This document shows, one piece after another, positions 44,279 to 54,000 of a stretch of 64,000 nt of DNA. Location: assembly GCA_026225255.1 (NCBI GenBank), contig JAMFSJ010000074.1, positions 1 to 64,000 of the forward strand. The letters are read 5' to 3'. The translations under genes were made by a program, and so were the position numbers. Each line of letters starts with the position of its first letter. Position 1 is the first letter of the stretch. This DNA comes from Methylacidimicrobium fagopyrum (lineage in GTDB: Bacteria; Verrucomicrobiota; Verrucomicrobiia; Limisphaerales; UBA11358). The notes under the pieces were generated by a model. It ran no database searches. It saw nothing but the letters and a program-made list of their open reading frames with translations, and had not been told where the DNA came from.

Positions 44279-45991
44279 ATGTATTGGACTAAAACTTTGA
44301 TTCCGACCCTCCGCGAAGCTCCGTCTGACGCGGAGATCGTTTCGCACAAACTGTTGCTGCGCGCCGGCCTCATCCGCAAACTTGCCGGCGGCGTTTATAC
44401 TTTTATGCCGCTCGGACTCCGCGCGCTCCGCAAAGTCGAGCAGATCATCCGCGAAGAAATGAACCGTGCGGACGGCATCGAAGTCCTCATGCCTGCGCTC
44501 CAGCCGCCGGAAATCTGGGAAGCCAGCGGCCGTGCGGAAACCGCCAGCAACGTGCTGTTCAAGGTGAAAGACAGCTCCGGTCGCCAATGGTTTTTGAGCC
44601 CGACCGCCGAGGAAGTCATCACGACGATTGCGGCGAACGAAATCAATTCCTACCGCCAATTGCCGAAGAATTTTTACCAGATCAGTTTGAAATTTCGCGA
44701 TGAAATCCGTCCGCGCTTCGGCCTCATGCGCGCCAAAGAATTCATCATGAAAGACGCGTATTCGTTCGACACCACGGACGATGGCGCGATGGCCAGCTAC
44801 AAAAAAATGTATGATGCCTACACGCGCATCTTCGCCCGCTGTGGACTGAAAGCGTTTCCTGTCGAAGCCGATACCGGCGTCATCGGCGGTAATTATTCGC
44901 ACGAATTTATGGTGCCCGCCGAGACCGGCGAAAACGAAGTCGCGTTCTGCGAAGCGTGCGGCTACGCGGCGAATATCGAAAAAGCGACGAGTGGTATTCC
45001 CAAAACTGCTGTGCGCGAAATCGGTGCGGCGATTGAAAAATTCGCCACGCCCGGCGTCGTTACGATCGAAGCGTTGAGCAAAGAGCCTTATAAAGTCGCC
45101 GCCAACCGCCAGATCAAGACGCTCATCTACATCGCTGATTCTAAACCGGTCATTATTTTGATTCGAGGCGACGATCAGTTAAACGAAACTAAATTCGCTG
45201 CGAAAACTGGCGCAGTTGCTGTGCGTCCAGCCACCGTGGACGAAATCGTGCCGTTACTCGGCGCGAAACCCGGTTCGCTCGGCGCAGTCGTGAATGTGCC
45301 GGCGGACGTTAAGATTTACGCCGACGAGCGTTTGCAAGGCGCGAACGACATGACGACCGGCGCGAATGAAGACGGTTTCCATTTGAAGAACGTCTCCATC
45401 GAGCGCGATATCAAAGTGACGGCGTGGTTTGATCTGCGCACCGTCAGCGCTGGCGAACCGTGCGTCAAATGCGGCAAAGCTTTGAAGATCCGCCGTGCGA
45501 TCGAAGTCGGTCACGTCTTCAAGCTCGGCACAAAATACAGCGAAAAACTTGGCGCGAATTTTCTCGATGAAGCTGGCGCGCGCAAGCCCGCCGTGATGGG
45601 TTGCTATGGCATCGGCGTCACGCGCACGTTGCAGGCAATCATCGAACAGAGCAACGACAAGGACGGCGTCGTCTGGCCGTTGAGCGTTGCGCCCTATCAA
45701 GTCTGCATCACGCCGCTCGCCGTCACCGCTGATAGCGAAGCGATGAAACTGGCCGAACAATTTTACACCGAACTTACTGCGAAAGGTGTGGACGTGATTC
45801 TCGACGACCGTGACGAACGTCCTGGCGTGAAATTCAAAGACGCCGATCTAGTTGGTTTCCCGATACGCATCGCGCTGGGCGAAAAATCGCTGGCGAAGGG
45901 TGAAGTGGAAATCAAGCCGCGCAGCAGTGCGTTTCAATCCGTGAAAATTGAAGCCGCCGTGGAAGCCGTGCTTGCGCTTTTGAAAGCGTAA
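44279..45991 (+). CDS. proS: Prolyl-tRNA synthetase, bacterial type
   Basis: 570 residues. The start LIPTLREAPSDAEIVSHKLL, motif 2 region FRDEIRPRFGLMRAKEFIMKDAYSFD (given as 697-722 of the domain by feature, not length), and motif 3 GCYGIGVTRT are present. A YbaK-like editing insertion lies between motifs 2 and 3 (about 230-380), and a C-terminal anticodon-binding domain follows. It charges tRNA-Pro; both proline tRNAs of the window are its substrates. Confidence 0.95.
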   Translation: MYWTKTLIPTLREAPSDAEIVSHKLLLRAGLIRKLAGGVYTFMPLGLRALRKVEQIIREEMNRADGIEVLMPALQPPEIWEASGRAETASNVLFKVKDSSGRQWFLSPTAEEVITTIAANEINSYRQLPKNFYQISLKFRDEIRPRFGLMRAKEFIMKDAYSFDTTDDGAMASYKKMYDAYTRIFARCGLKAFPVEADTGVIGGNYSHEFMVPAETGENEVAFCEACGYAANIEKATSGIPKTAVREIGAAIEKFATPGVVTIEALSKEPYKVAANRQIKTLIYIADSKPVIILIRGDDQLNETKFAAKTGAVAVRPATVDEIVPLLGAKPGSLGAVVNVPADVKIYADERLQGANDMTTGANEDGFHLKNVSIERDIKVTAWFDLRTVSAGEPCVKCGKALKIRRAIEVGHVFKLGTKYSEKLGANFLDEAGARKPAVMGCYGIGVTRTLQAIIEQSNDKDGVVWPLSVAPYQVCITPLAVTADSEAMKLAEQFYTELTAKGVDVILDDRDERPGVKFKDADLVGFPIRIALGEKSLAKGEVEIKPRSSAFQSVKIEAAVEAVLALLKA

Positions 45992-46104
45992 TCGCTGATG
46001 GTGGGGCGGAACTTTTACCGAAGCGAACGAAGGAAACGAAGAGTCTTTGTTCGCTTCGTTCCCGGCGGTTAAATATTTGGCTGGCGGCAACTTTTGCTCA
46101 TCCA

Positions 46105-46746
46105 TCAATGCGACAAAGCCGCGTTGCGTCCGCGCGGTAATTTATCGAGGTGGAAAATCAAAAAGCCTTGTAGCCATTGGTATAATTCGCGATCCTGCGC
46201 ATCCGCTAGTTTCAAACGTGCAATGTTTTTCCAGTCGTTTGCCAGCAGTGCGGCGATGATTTTCTTTGCGCCCGGCGTCAAATGCGTTTCGGCCAAGTCC
46301 GGAGCCAGTCCCATTTCGCGCAGTAATTTTAATTCAAACGCATAGACCATTTGCGGCGATGTTTTTTGTTCGCACAAGGCTTTCCAAAAATCCCGCACCA
46401 GTTCAAAAATTTCCGGCACCGGTGTTTCGGTTTCGGTCGTTTGCTCGATGAACGCCGTGGCGTAAGCGGCTTGTTGCAGTTTTAAAATATCTTCACGGAT
46501 CGGGCTGTGCGTTTCGCGCAAATTGATTTCGCGCAAATTGTGCAGCTCAGAAGTGCGACTGCGACTAAAAGAAAAATCTGCGCCGTAAAAAAGATCCAGT
46601 TTCCCAGCGAACGGCGATTTTGGCCGACGTGCTCCTTTGGCCACCGTTGCCACGCGCCCCAAATCCGGCGTGAGCCAATGCACGATCAAGCTCGTCTCCG
46701 TGAGCGGACGCGTCCGCAGAATGAGGCCGTGGGTCGACTCGGTCAT
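46105..46746 (-). CDS. recO: DNA repair protein RecO
   Basis: 213 residues from the ATG at 46746. The N-terminal OB fold (STHGLILRTRPLTETSLIV, VATVAKGARRPKSPFAG) and the helical C-terminal part (YAFELKLLREMGLAPDL) are those of RecO. The zinc-finger cysteines of some RecO proteins are absent. It works with RecF and RecR in gap repair. Confidence 0.88.
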   Translation of the reverse strand: MTESTHGLILRTRPLTETSLIVHWLTPDLGRVATVAKGARRPKSPFAGKLDLFYGADFSFSRSRTSELHNLREINLRETHSPIREDILKLQQAAYATAFIEQTTETETPVPEIFELVRDFWKALCEQKTSPQMVYAFELKLLREMGLAPDLAETHLTPGAKKIIAALLANDWKNIARLKLADAQDRELYQWLQGFLIFHLDKLPRGRNAALSH

Positions 46747-47098
46747 ATTATTAACCACGGATAGGCGCAGGCTGTGGTATTGGTTTCGATAGCGTTAAAA
46801 TAGCAAAATCGCCTGTGAAATCAAGGGTGATTGGCCATAATTGGCGGCTGATTTTTGATTTTATTAGAACTTTCACTGGCAAATCTCGCGGCTCAAATCG
46901 GTGGGTTGGAGGCCGAGAAAAGAGCGGTTCAATCTTGCCTGGCAAATGGGTAAGTTCAGGGGAATGAGGGCCAGAATGATGCGCGGAAAAATCAGAACCG
47001 AAATTATCTAAAGATTTTTGTGGTAAATTAATTTTGCTTTGCTACATTCCCGCGCTCTTGATGAGCCGGAATAAAACCCGGAAAATAATTAAAATTTT
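46747..47098. other. Intergenic region upstream of the dksA-like operon
   Basis: No gene is convincing. The region is AT-rich towards its right end and probably holds the promoter of the DksA-like/L33/S18 operon. AAATTAATTT (about 47024-47033) is a small palindrome of unknown use. Confidence 0.4.
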
Positions 47099-47689
47099 GT
47101 GACTGCAAAGAAAATCGAAGCAAAGAAGCCGTTGGCGCGGGGCAAAACGCAAGGCGCAACCGCTGCGTCCATTTTGGGACGTTCGGTAACAAAACCGCAA
47201 GTTTCGGTGTTTGAAGCGAAGAAAATCAAGCTCGAATGGCAAGGTTTTTATCAAAATTTGCTGGATTTACGCGATCAATTGCGCCATCAAATGCATGGTC
47301 TGGCGAAAGAATCGGCGCAGGAATTGCCCGGTTACAGCTTGCACATGGCGGATTCCGGCACGGATAATTTTGACCGTGATTTCGCGTTGAGTTTGCTCTC
47401 GGCGGATCAAGACTCGGTTTATGAAATCGAGGAAGCGCTCAAACGGATCGAGCGAAAAACGTATGGCGTTTGCGAATTGACTGCTAAAGTCATTCCGCGC
47501 GCCCGCCTCGAAGCGATTCCGTGGACCCGGTTCACGGTGGAAGCGCAGGCGCAGTTGGAAAAAGACGGCGCGTTGAAATCACGTCGTCTCGGCGCTCTGG
47601 GATCGGTTGATTCCATTGGCGTTAACGACGTGGAAACGGACGACGAAGATCAGCCGGAAGAACAAAAAGCAGTCAAAGAAAAAGAATAA
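47099..47689 (+). CDS. DksA/TraR-like protein lacking zinc cysteines
   Basis: 196 residues with a GTG start. A coiled-coil region (about 40-85: FYQNLLDLRDQLRHQM), a DSGTDNFDRDFALSLL motif and the zinc-finger frame YGVCELTAKVIPRARLEAIPWTRF follow DksA. Only the first of four zinc cysteines remains (the others read Thr, Thr and Ala), so the finger cannot bind zinc in the usual way. DksA enters the RNA polymerase secondary channel with ppGpp. It is joined to rpmG and rpsR. Confidence 0.85.
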   Translation: MTAKKIEAKKPLARGKTQGATAASILGRSVTKPQVSVFEAKKIKLEWQGFYQNLLDLRDQLRHQMHGLAKESAQELPGYSLHMADSGTDNFDRDFALSLLSADQDSVYEIEEALKRIERKTYGVCELTAKVIPRARLEAIPWTRFTVEAQAQLEKDGALKSRRLGALGSVDSIGVNDVETDDEDQPEEQKAVKEKE

Positions 47690-47692
47690 TTT

Positions 47693-47860
47693 ATGGCACG
47701 GGAAACTATCACAATCGAATGCACGGAAGCGCGTAAAGAAGGCAAATCGCCTTCGCGCTACAGCACCAGCCGCAACAAAAAACTGCAACTGGAAAAACTG
47801 GAAGTCAAAAAATACAATCCGGCGCTCCGTCGCCACACTTTGCATAAGGAGATTAAGTAA
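47693..47860 (+). CDS. rpmG: 50S ribosomal protein L33
   Basis: 55 residues, not covered by longer-ORF calling. [20 protein letters not shown] and [27 protein letters not shown] (given as residues 28-55) match bL33. Only one cysteine is present, so it is a C- (zinc-independent) form. It lies 3 bp after the DksA-like stop and 2 bp before rpsR. Confidence 0.92.
   Translation: MARETITIECTEARKEGKSPSRYSTSRNKKLQLEKLEVKKYNPALRRHTLHKEIK
47846..47851 (+). promoter_or_regulatory. Shine-Dalgarno site of rpsR
   Basis: AAGGAG sits 11 bp upstream of the rpsR ATG, within the end of rpmG. It is one of few clear SD sites in the window. Confidence 0.75.
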
Positions 47861-47862
47861 TT

Positions 47863-48117
47863 ATGCCACGCAAGACAAATACCGAGAAGGATAAGCGCGG
47901 TGCACGCCGCACAACTGAAAAACGCACGCCGCGCCCGAAGCCGAAAATCGACTTCACGCCCGACGCGTTGGATTTCAAAAACACCAATCTGCTCCGGCAA
48001 TATGTGACCGATCAAGGCCGCATTCTGCCGCGCAAATATACTGGCATGCCCGCGCATTATCAACGCCGCCTGACGAAAGCGATCAAACGCGCCCGTCAGA
48101 TGCTGTTGATGAAGTAA
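47863..48117 (+). CDS. rpsR: 30S ribosomal protein S18
   Basis: 84 residues. A basic N-terminus is followed by the S18 core FTPDALDFKNTNLLRQYVTD, QGRILPRKYTGMPAHYQRRL and TKAIKRARQMLLM. No cysteines, so a C- form. It binds 16S rRNA beside S6. A strong terminator follows. Confidence 0.93.
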   Translation: MPRKTNTEKDKRGARRTTEKRTPRPKPKIDFTPDALDFKNTNLLRQYVTDQGRILPRKYTGMPAHYQRRLTKAIKRARQMLLMK

Positions 48118-48135
48118 TTGACCGGAGTTTTTACC

Positions 48136-48170
48136 ACCGTGCGATTGCCAGTGCGATCGCACGGTTTTTT
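48136..48170 (+). terminator. Terminator after rpsR
   Basis: ACCGTGCGAT (48136-48145) pairs with ATCGCACGGT (48156-48165) around a 10-nt loop and is followed by TTTTT. Confidence 0.9.
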
Positions 48171-48260
48171 CGTTGCCATCGAACCTAGGTTCCCTTTGTC
48201 GAATATGCCCATGAGTCCGATCCTTGATTCTTCCAACCGTCCGTGTAGTTTCTAAATCTG

Positions 48261-48722
48261 ATGAAACCCTGCTGCGCGCACCACCATTCGCATGACAAAC
48301 AGGAAATGCCAGCGTTAACCGAACGCCTGCGTCGTCAGTCGCGCAAAATCACCGGCCCGCGTGCCGCCATTTTAGAGATTCTCCGCGCCCATCCGCACCC
48401 GCTCACGAACAAAGAGATTTTTTCCGCTTTGCCCGCCGGTCAATGCGATCTCGCCACCATCTATCGTTCCATGCACCTGTTGCAGGAAATGGGCATGGTC
48501 AAACGATTTGATTTTGGCGATGGCACGGCGCGGTTCGAACTCATCAAGGAAGGCGACGATGGCCATCACCATCATTTGGTTTGCACGAAATGTTCCGAGG
48601 TTATCGAGGTCGAAGAATGTTTTCCTGAGCAGATTGAGCAACAGATCGCCGCCAAAAACGGCTATAAATCCGTCACCCACAAGCTGGAATTTTTCGGCAT
48701 ATGCCCGGACTGCCAAGAGTGA
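48261..48722 (+). CDS. Fur-family metal-responsive repressor
   Basis: 153 residues. A CCAHHHSHD N-terminal tail could bind metal. The winged helix (ITGPRAAILEILRAHPHPLT, LATIYRSMHLL) is followed by the dimer/metal region DDGHHHHLVCTKC and GICPDCQ, two CxxC pairs forming the structural zinc site. It may be a Zur, Fur or PerR type; sequence does not decide. It lies downstream of a zinc-free DksA/L33/S18 set. Confidence 0.9.
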   Translation: MKPCCAHHHSHDKQEMPALTERLRRQSRKITGPRAAILEILRAHPHPLTNKEIFSALPAGQCDLATIYRSMHLLQEMGMVKRFDFGDGTARFELIKEGDDGHHHHLVCTKCSEVIEVEECFPEQIEQQIAAKNGYKSVTHKLEFFGICPDCQE

Positions 48723-48737
48723 GTTTTTCTACTTAAA

Positions 48738-48761
48738 CCAGCCGGGGGCAAGCCCGGCTGG
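48738..48761 (+). terminator. Hairpin after the Fur-family gene
   Basis: CCAGCCGGG (48738-48746) pairs with CCCGGCTGG (48753-48761) over six bases. Only a weak T-tract follows. Confidence 0.55.
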
Positions 48762-48802
48762 CTATTTCTGGACACTGTGGACACATCTGTCCCGAAATTT
48801 AA

Positions 48803-48967
48803 CTACGCCATTTCTTCGGTTAACCAATCACCAAGGTGAAGATATTCCTTGATCTTACGGCGCTCGTAACGATTTTTTTGCGCCTTTTTGGGCTGATTAT
48901 CTGCTTTGCGAAACGGATGTTTGGGATCACGAATCGCATCACTGATGACTTCCATGGTTTTCATCAT
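48803..48967 (-). CDS. 54-residue basic protein of unknown function
   Basis: Begins MMKTMEVISDAIRDP, then RKADNQPKKAQKNRYERRKI and KEYLHLGDWLTEEMA. AAAGGAT lies at a suitable SD distance before the double ATG. A helical basic protein with no recognised domain. Confidence 0.5.
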   Translation of the reverse strand: MMKTMEVISDAIRDPKHPFRKADNQPKKAQKNRYERRKIKEYLHLGDWLTEEMA

Positions 48968-49308
48968 AGCATTTATCCTTTCTCAAAACCGTCGTGACGG
49001 ATTACAGCCTAAACGATGCCAATTTTCACCTGATCGTTTCCTAAATGTCACGCACAGTCAAACATAAGACTTTGCTCACTGCAAAACTGTTCAAACTTTT
49101 TTTGGAGCTAAAAAATCAACTGCAGAAATCGGCAGCGTGGTGCCCTTTGCCTTGTAATCTTTCGCGCACAGAAAGGTTTATCATTCTGCGCTCTTGGAAT
49201 AAAACCATTCTGGACAAAGGGAAATACCCGGAATAAAGTCAAAATCATGAAACGAGATCGGCTGGGAAATTGCGGTGCCTTTACCGGTTAGGCCAGTATC
49301 AATCTTAT
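48968..49308. other. Intergenic stretch before the cassette-like insertion
   Basis: About 340 bp with no convincing gene on either strand. The last part contains GTTAGGC (49287-49293), the left core of the cassette-like segment. Confidence 0.4.
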
Positions 49309-49413
49309 ATGAACAGATGCCCCTATTGTGGTAAGGAGTATTCAGATGAGTATTTAGTTTGTGCTCCCAGCCGTTTAGGCCGCAGGGGACTGACGCCGCT
49401 TCCAGCCCCATGA
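49309..49413 (+). CDS. Small zinc-ribbon protein
   Basis: 34 residues. CPYCGKEYSDEYLVC holds a CxxC and a later Cys, half of a zinc ribbon. Its TGA overlaps the next ATG (ATGA). It may be a split N-terminal part of the following membrane protein. Confidence 0.5.
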   Translation: MNRCPYCGKEYSDEYLVCAPSRLGRRGLTPLPAP

Positions 49414-49772
49414 CTCAACACACAAAAGCGGCGTGCATGTCTGGGGCGTGTGTCATCGCTTCGATGGTCTTTTTCTTTATCTGGGGAATGGCCTCAGGCA
49501 TTTCAGGAAGTTTCGGCGTTTTAGCTGTTTTAGCGTGTTTTTCGGCCGTAAAGGTCATCCTGTTTGTGTCAACTATTGCATTTATCGTGCAAGGCTTCAA
49601 AGTGCATTGGGGCTGGGGGTTGGCAAATATGTTTCTGGGTCCATTGGCCGGCATGGTCTTCTTTTTCAATCACCGGCCTGAAGGGAGAGTGCCGTTTTAT
49701 GTTTTAGTTCATGGCATAATATTGTTTTTAGTTATGGTGATGGGTTTGCTTATTTACCAAGCCGCTGCCTAA
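49410..49772 (+). CDS. Small multi-pass membrane protein
   Basis: 120 residues, with three to four membrane helices (CVIASMVFFFIWGMA, FSAVKVILFVSTIAFIV, GLANMFLGPLAGMVFFF and VHGIILFLVMVMGLLIY). The ATG at 49410 overlaps the zinc-ribbon stop. No family recognised. Its stop lies in the right core of the cassette-like segment. Confidence 0.6.
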   Translation: MTQHTKAACMSGACVIASMVFFFIWGMASGISGSFGVLAVLACFSAVKVILFVSTIAFIVQGFKVHWGWGLANMFLGPLAGMVFFFNHRPEGRVPFYVLVHGIILFLVMVMGLLIYQAAA

Positions 49773-49831
49773 CGCGTGGCTGCAGCCGACTGCCGCTAAC
49801 GTTTTTATTTCCACCCGAATATTCTCGGCCA

Positions 49832-51016
49832 TTGTCCGTTGAAAAGACTTTTTCCACTCGCCAATCCTCGTTAATCTGGGGCGTGTCTTTCAAAATTGGT
49901 GATAAAATAACTTTACCCATCCACGACATCGCGTTTGGTGGCGAAGGGGTGGGGCGATTGAATGAATTCGTCGTGTTCGTGCCGTTCGTCATCACCGGCG
50001 AAACGGTCGAGGCAGAAATTACGGAGGTAAAAAAGAATTTTGCCCGCGCCAAACTCGTGCGCGTCGTCACCAGCGTGCCGGAACGCGTTACGCCGGAATG
50101 CAAATACTACGGCGCGTGCGGGGGTTGCCAGTATCAACATATTGATTACGCGACGCAGTTGCGCCTGAAACATAAACAGATTTCCGATCTGTTCGAACGC
50201 GTCGGCAAAATTTCCCGCGCGGTCGTCGCGCCGGTATTGCCTTGTCCACAGCCTTATGGTTATCGCAATCGGATCATGATCCGCAGCCAGTGGAATGGGC
50301 CGGCGAAAAAATTGGAGATTGGTTTCATTCGCACGGACAATAAATTCGTCGAGGACATTGACGAATGTAAAATCGCGGAGCCGACCTTGAACGAACAAAT
50401 CAAGGAAGTGCGCGCGAATCCGCCGCACAAAGGCGGCATCAAGGTCGTTTTGCGCGTGCAGCCGGAAAATTGGGAAGTGCCACGCGATTCGTTCTTCCAG
50501 AATAATTTTTTCCTGCTGCCGAAATTGGTCGAGACCGTGCAGACATTTCTCAAAAGCGGCGGGTCCCGCCATTTGATTGATCTTTATTGCGGCGTCGGTT
50601 TTTTTGGAATCGAAGCGGCGAGCGTCATGGATTCATTTGTCGGTGTGGAATATGACAAGCTAGCCATCGCCGCCGCGCGCCAAAATGCGGCGTCACGTAA
50701 TATTAACAATGGCGAATTTATCTCCGCGCAGGTCGAGGACGCCTTGCCGGAATTGCTCAAAAAATTTTCACCGGAAAAAACCTCGATCATCCTCGATCCG
50801 CCGCGCAAAGGTTGCTGGCCGGAGACGTTGGAATTGCTGCGGCAGACGCGTCCGGCGCAGATCATTTACGTTTCCTGTCATCCGGCGACGATGGCGCGGG
50901 ATTTGAACATTTTATGCGCGGATGGTGTCTTTGAACTGGCGCAAGTGCAGCCGTTGGATATGTTTCCACAAACCCAACACGTTGAATGCGTGGCCGATTT
51001 GCGCCGCTGCAACTAA
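49832..51016 (+). CDS. RNA m5U methyltransferase (TrmA/RlmD family)
   Basis: 394 residues from a TTG; a GTG at 49883 (377 residues) fits better, as it starts at the TRAM domain (GDKITLPIHDIAFGGEGVGR). Fe-S cysteines are in CKYYGACGGCQY plus a later Cys. The SAM domain has DLYCGVGFFGIEAA, and the catalytic Cys lies in YVSCHPATMARDL. It methylates uridine in rRNA or tRNA; RlmD-like most likely. Confidence 0.92.
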   Translation: MSVEKTFSTRQSSLIWGVSFKIGDKITLPIHDIAFGGEGVGRLNEFVVFVPFVITGETVEAEITEVKKNFARAKLVRVVTSVPERVTPECKYYGACGGCQYQHIDYATQLRLKHKQISDLFERVGKISRAVVAPVLPCPQPYGYRNRIMIRSQWNGPAKKLEIGFIRTDNKFVEDIDECKIAEPTLNEQIKEVRANPPHKGGIKVVLRVQPENWEVPRDSFFQNNFFLLPKLVETVQTFLKSGGSRHLIDLYCGVGFFGIEAASVMDSFVGVEYDKLAIAAARQNAASRNINNGEFISAQVEDALPELLKKFSPEKTSIILDPPRKGCWPETLELLRQTRPAQIIYVSCHPATMARDLNILCADGVFELAQVQPLDMFPQTQHVECVADLRRCN

Positions 51017-51080
51017 ATCATCAACGGTTGAAAATTTGATGAGTTGAGAGAGACAAGGAAAACAAATTTAGGGAAAATTA

Positions 51081-54000
51081 ATGTCAAACGAAAATCAGAC
51101 TCAGAGAAGTTCGCGCTCGGAGCATCGGGATCCGCGAAAGAATTTCGCCGTGCGCCATTTACCGTGGGTGATCGGAGCCATCATGTTGGTGGTTTATTTG
51201 GGCACGTTGAACCCGTGGGTGACGCTGCTCAACTTGGGGCAGGTGGCGACGGTGGCCGGTTTTGTCTGGCAACCGCAAATGCTCAATCCGCTGCAATATC
51301 TGGCGCTGTTGCCGTTCCACCTGCTGTCCGCTGGAAAAATTCCGTTCGCGCTCAATGTGTTTTCCGCGATTTGCGCCGCCTTGTCGTTAACGATGTTGGC
51401 GCGCTCGATCGCCATCCTGCCGCATGATCGCACGGACATGGAACGGCAACGCGAACGCAGCGATTTTTCGTTTCTGACCGGTTGGATCGCATTTTTCCCA
51501 CCGATCTTCGCGGTGATTTTAATCGGTTTGCAACTGGGATTTTGGGAGAACGCCACCAGCTATACCGGCGAAAGTTTTGAACTGTTGTTATTTGCCGTGA
51601 TCCTCTGGCAACTGTTGGAATATCGGCTGGACGAGGCGCCAGCGCGATTGTTTGCGCTGGCTTTTATTTATGGCGTGGGCATCGTAGAAAATTGGGCGTT
51701 CGTCGGTTATTTCCCCTTGTTCCTCGCCGCGATCATCTGGTTGCGCAAAATGGAATTTTTCAACGTGCAGTTTTTGGGACGCATGGTTCTATGGGGATTT
51801 TTAGGACTTTTATTTTTCTTATGCCTGCCGCTCGGCATTAAGCTTTTCGGTCACTATCATGCCGGTTTGTGGGACGTGCTAAAACCGGGGTTGACTCCGA
51901 GTTGGATGGTGATTTCCAATGCTGTGAACGGCAATGCGAGTGGCGTGTGGCATGGTTTGGCACTGATTTCACTGGCGACGCTATTGCCCGCGCTGGTGAT
52001 GTCTATTCGCTGGAGTTCCCGATTTGGCGATACCAGCAGCGTCAGCACGACGTTGATAAATTATCTGTTCTATTTTGTCCACGGAGCCTTTTTCACCCTC
52101 TGCGTGTGGGTCATGTTTGATCCGCCGTTCAGCCCGAAACAACTGGTGCCGTTTCCGTTCACCGGCACGCCCGCGCTCACTTTTTATTATCTCGCGGCCT
52201 TGTGCCTCGGCTACTACTGCGGTTTTTTCCTACTGATCTTTGGCCGCGAACCCATCCGTTCGCGCCGGAATAATTCACGCACCACGCCGGCGTTGCCCCC
52301 ATTTCTGATGTGGCTATGCCCGGTGATTGCCGGTGGAACGTTGGCTGTGGCCGCGTTGTTCGTGGGCTTACTCATTTACAAAAACGCGCCGATCATCCAC
52401 GCGGTGAACGACAATACATTGCAGAAATACGCGCAGTTCACCACGCAAAACCTGCCCTCGAACGGCGCGATTTTATTATGTGATGCCGATGGCACGGGCG
52501 CGAATCAGTTGGGCCAACCGATCCGTGCGCTGTTGATCCAGGCAGAATTGGCTCGTGAAGGCCGTGCGAAAAATTATCCCGTCCTAGACACGCAATCGTT
52601 GAACTGGCCGCTGTATCAGCATTTTTTGCACGAACGTTTTCCCAATTACTGGCCGGAAATTTACAAAGGTAACGAAACCAACGGCGTCAACCCGCTGGTC
52701 ATTTTCAGCGTGCTGAACCTGCTCGCCAAGTCCAACAACATCTGCTACCTCAACCCCAGTTTTGGCTATTACTTCGAAGCGTTTTATCAGGAGCCGCACG
52801 GTTTGAGCTATGCCATGGATCTGTTGTCAACGAACACTTTGTTGCCGCCGCCGTTGGACAAAAAGTTGATTGCGGAGAACGAAAAATTTTGGACGGAAGT
52901 CACCGAATCCGTTTCGCCCGGCATTGAAAAAGCGTTGATGCCACCCGAGCCGACCGCGCGGGCAAATTTCGCCAACTGGTTTTTGATGCATCTCCACGTC
53001 ACCCCGGAACCCAATCTAAACGCGATTTACGTTGGGACTTGGTATTCGCGTAATCTCAATGCCTGGGGGGTGGAACTCCAGCGGGCGGGGGAACTGGCCG
53101 CTGCGGCCGCCCGGTTCACCACCGCGCAAGATTTGAATCCAGACAATGTCGTTGCCGGCATCAATCTGGATTTTAACCATAAACTACGCAGCGGTGCGGC
53201 GTTGGCTATTGAGCCGGGCCGCGTCAATCCCGATCAATTCGGCAAAGCGCGCAGTTGGTCGGGCGTCATCGCCGCCAACGGCCCGTTTGACGAAGTGAGT
53301 TTTACCTATGAAGACGGGCTGATTCTCGCCACGCAAAATCAATTTTTCCGCCAAGCGGCAGCGCCGTTCACCCGCGTTCGCGAACTCGTGCCCAACTTTT
53401 TGGATGTGCGCCTGCAGCTGGCGCAACTTTATGTTTTCAATCGTCTGCCGGATCGCGCCCTTGAAGCCTTGCATGATCCTATGACGCAGCCTGACCGGTT
53501 TGGTTTGGACGCAGATAATTCCACCGGCCTAAGCGTGCTCGCGGCCACGGCTTATTTTCAAAAAAATGAAAATGCCCGCGCCGTTACGTTGCTCAAGCAT
53601 GAAATTTCCCGCCATCCGGACGACGACAATTTACTCGTTGCCAGTGTGCAAGCTTGCATAATCCATAACCTTTACGCCGATGCGCTTCCGATCATTGACC
53701 ATAAACTCAAACGGACGCCGGACGATCCTAAATGGCTCTTTGCAAAAGGTTTTGCGGAATTGCAACTTACCAATTACACCCCGGCCATCGCCGCCCTCAC
53801 CCGCGTTTTGGAAATCCAGACCAACGACCCGACCGCGCGCTTCAACCGTGCGCTCGCCTATCTCGCCGTGAAAAAATTCGATGCCGCCAAGGCTGACTAT
53901 CTCGTGTTACAAACGGCTTATACGAATTCATTTCAAGTCGCTTTCGGTCTCGGCGAAGTCGCTTGGCAACAACACGCGACCAACGACGCCATTAGCAGCT

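Larger units (their letters stand above)
49287..49801 (+). mobile_element. Integron gene-cassette-like insertion
   Basis: GTTAGGC (49287-49293) and GCCTAAC (49767-49773) are complementary seven-base cores 487 bp apart, with two overlapping small ORFs between. The second gene's stop lies inside the right core. GCTGCAGCCGAC follows, as in the first half of attC sites, but the second half with a further GTTRRRY is missing. It resembles a decayed lone cassette. Confidence 0.35.

Noticed and set aside
49045-49236. 63-residue plus-strand ORF
   Set aside because: No domain, no SD site and composition like intergenic DNA.
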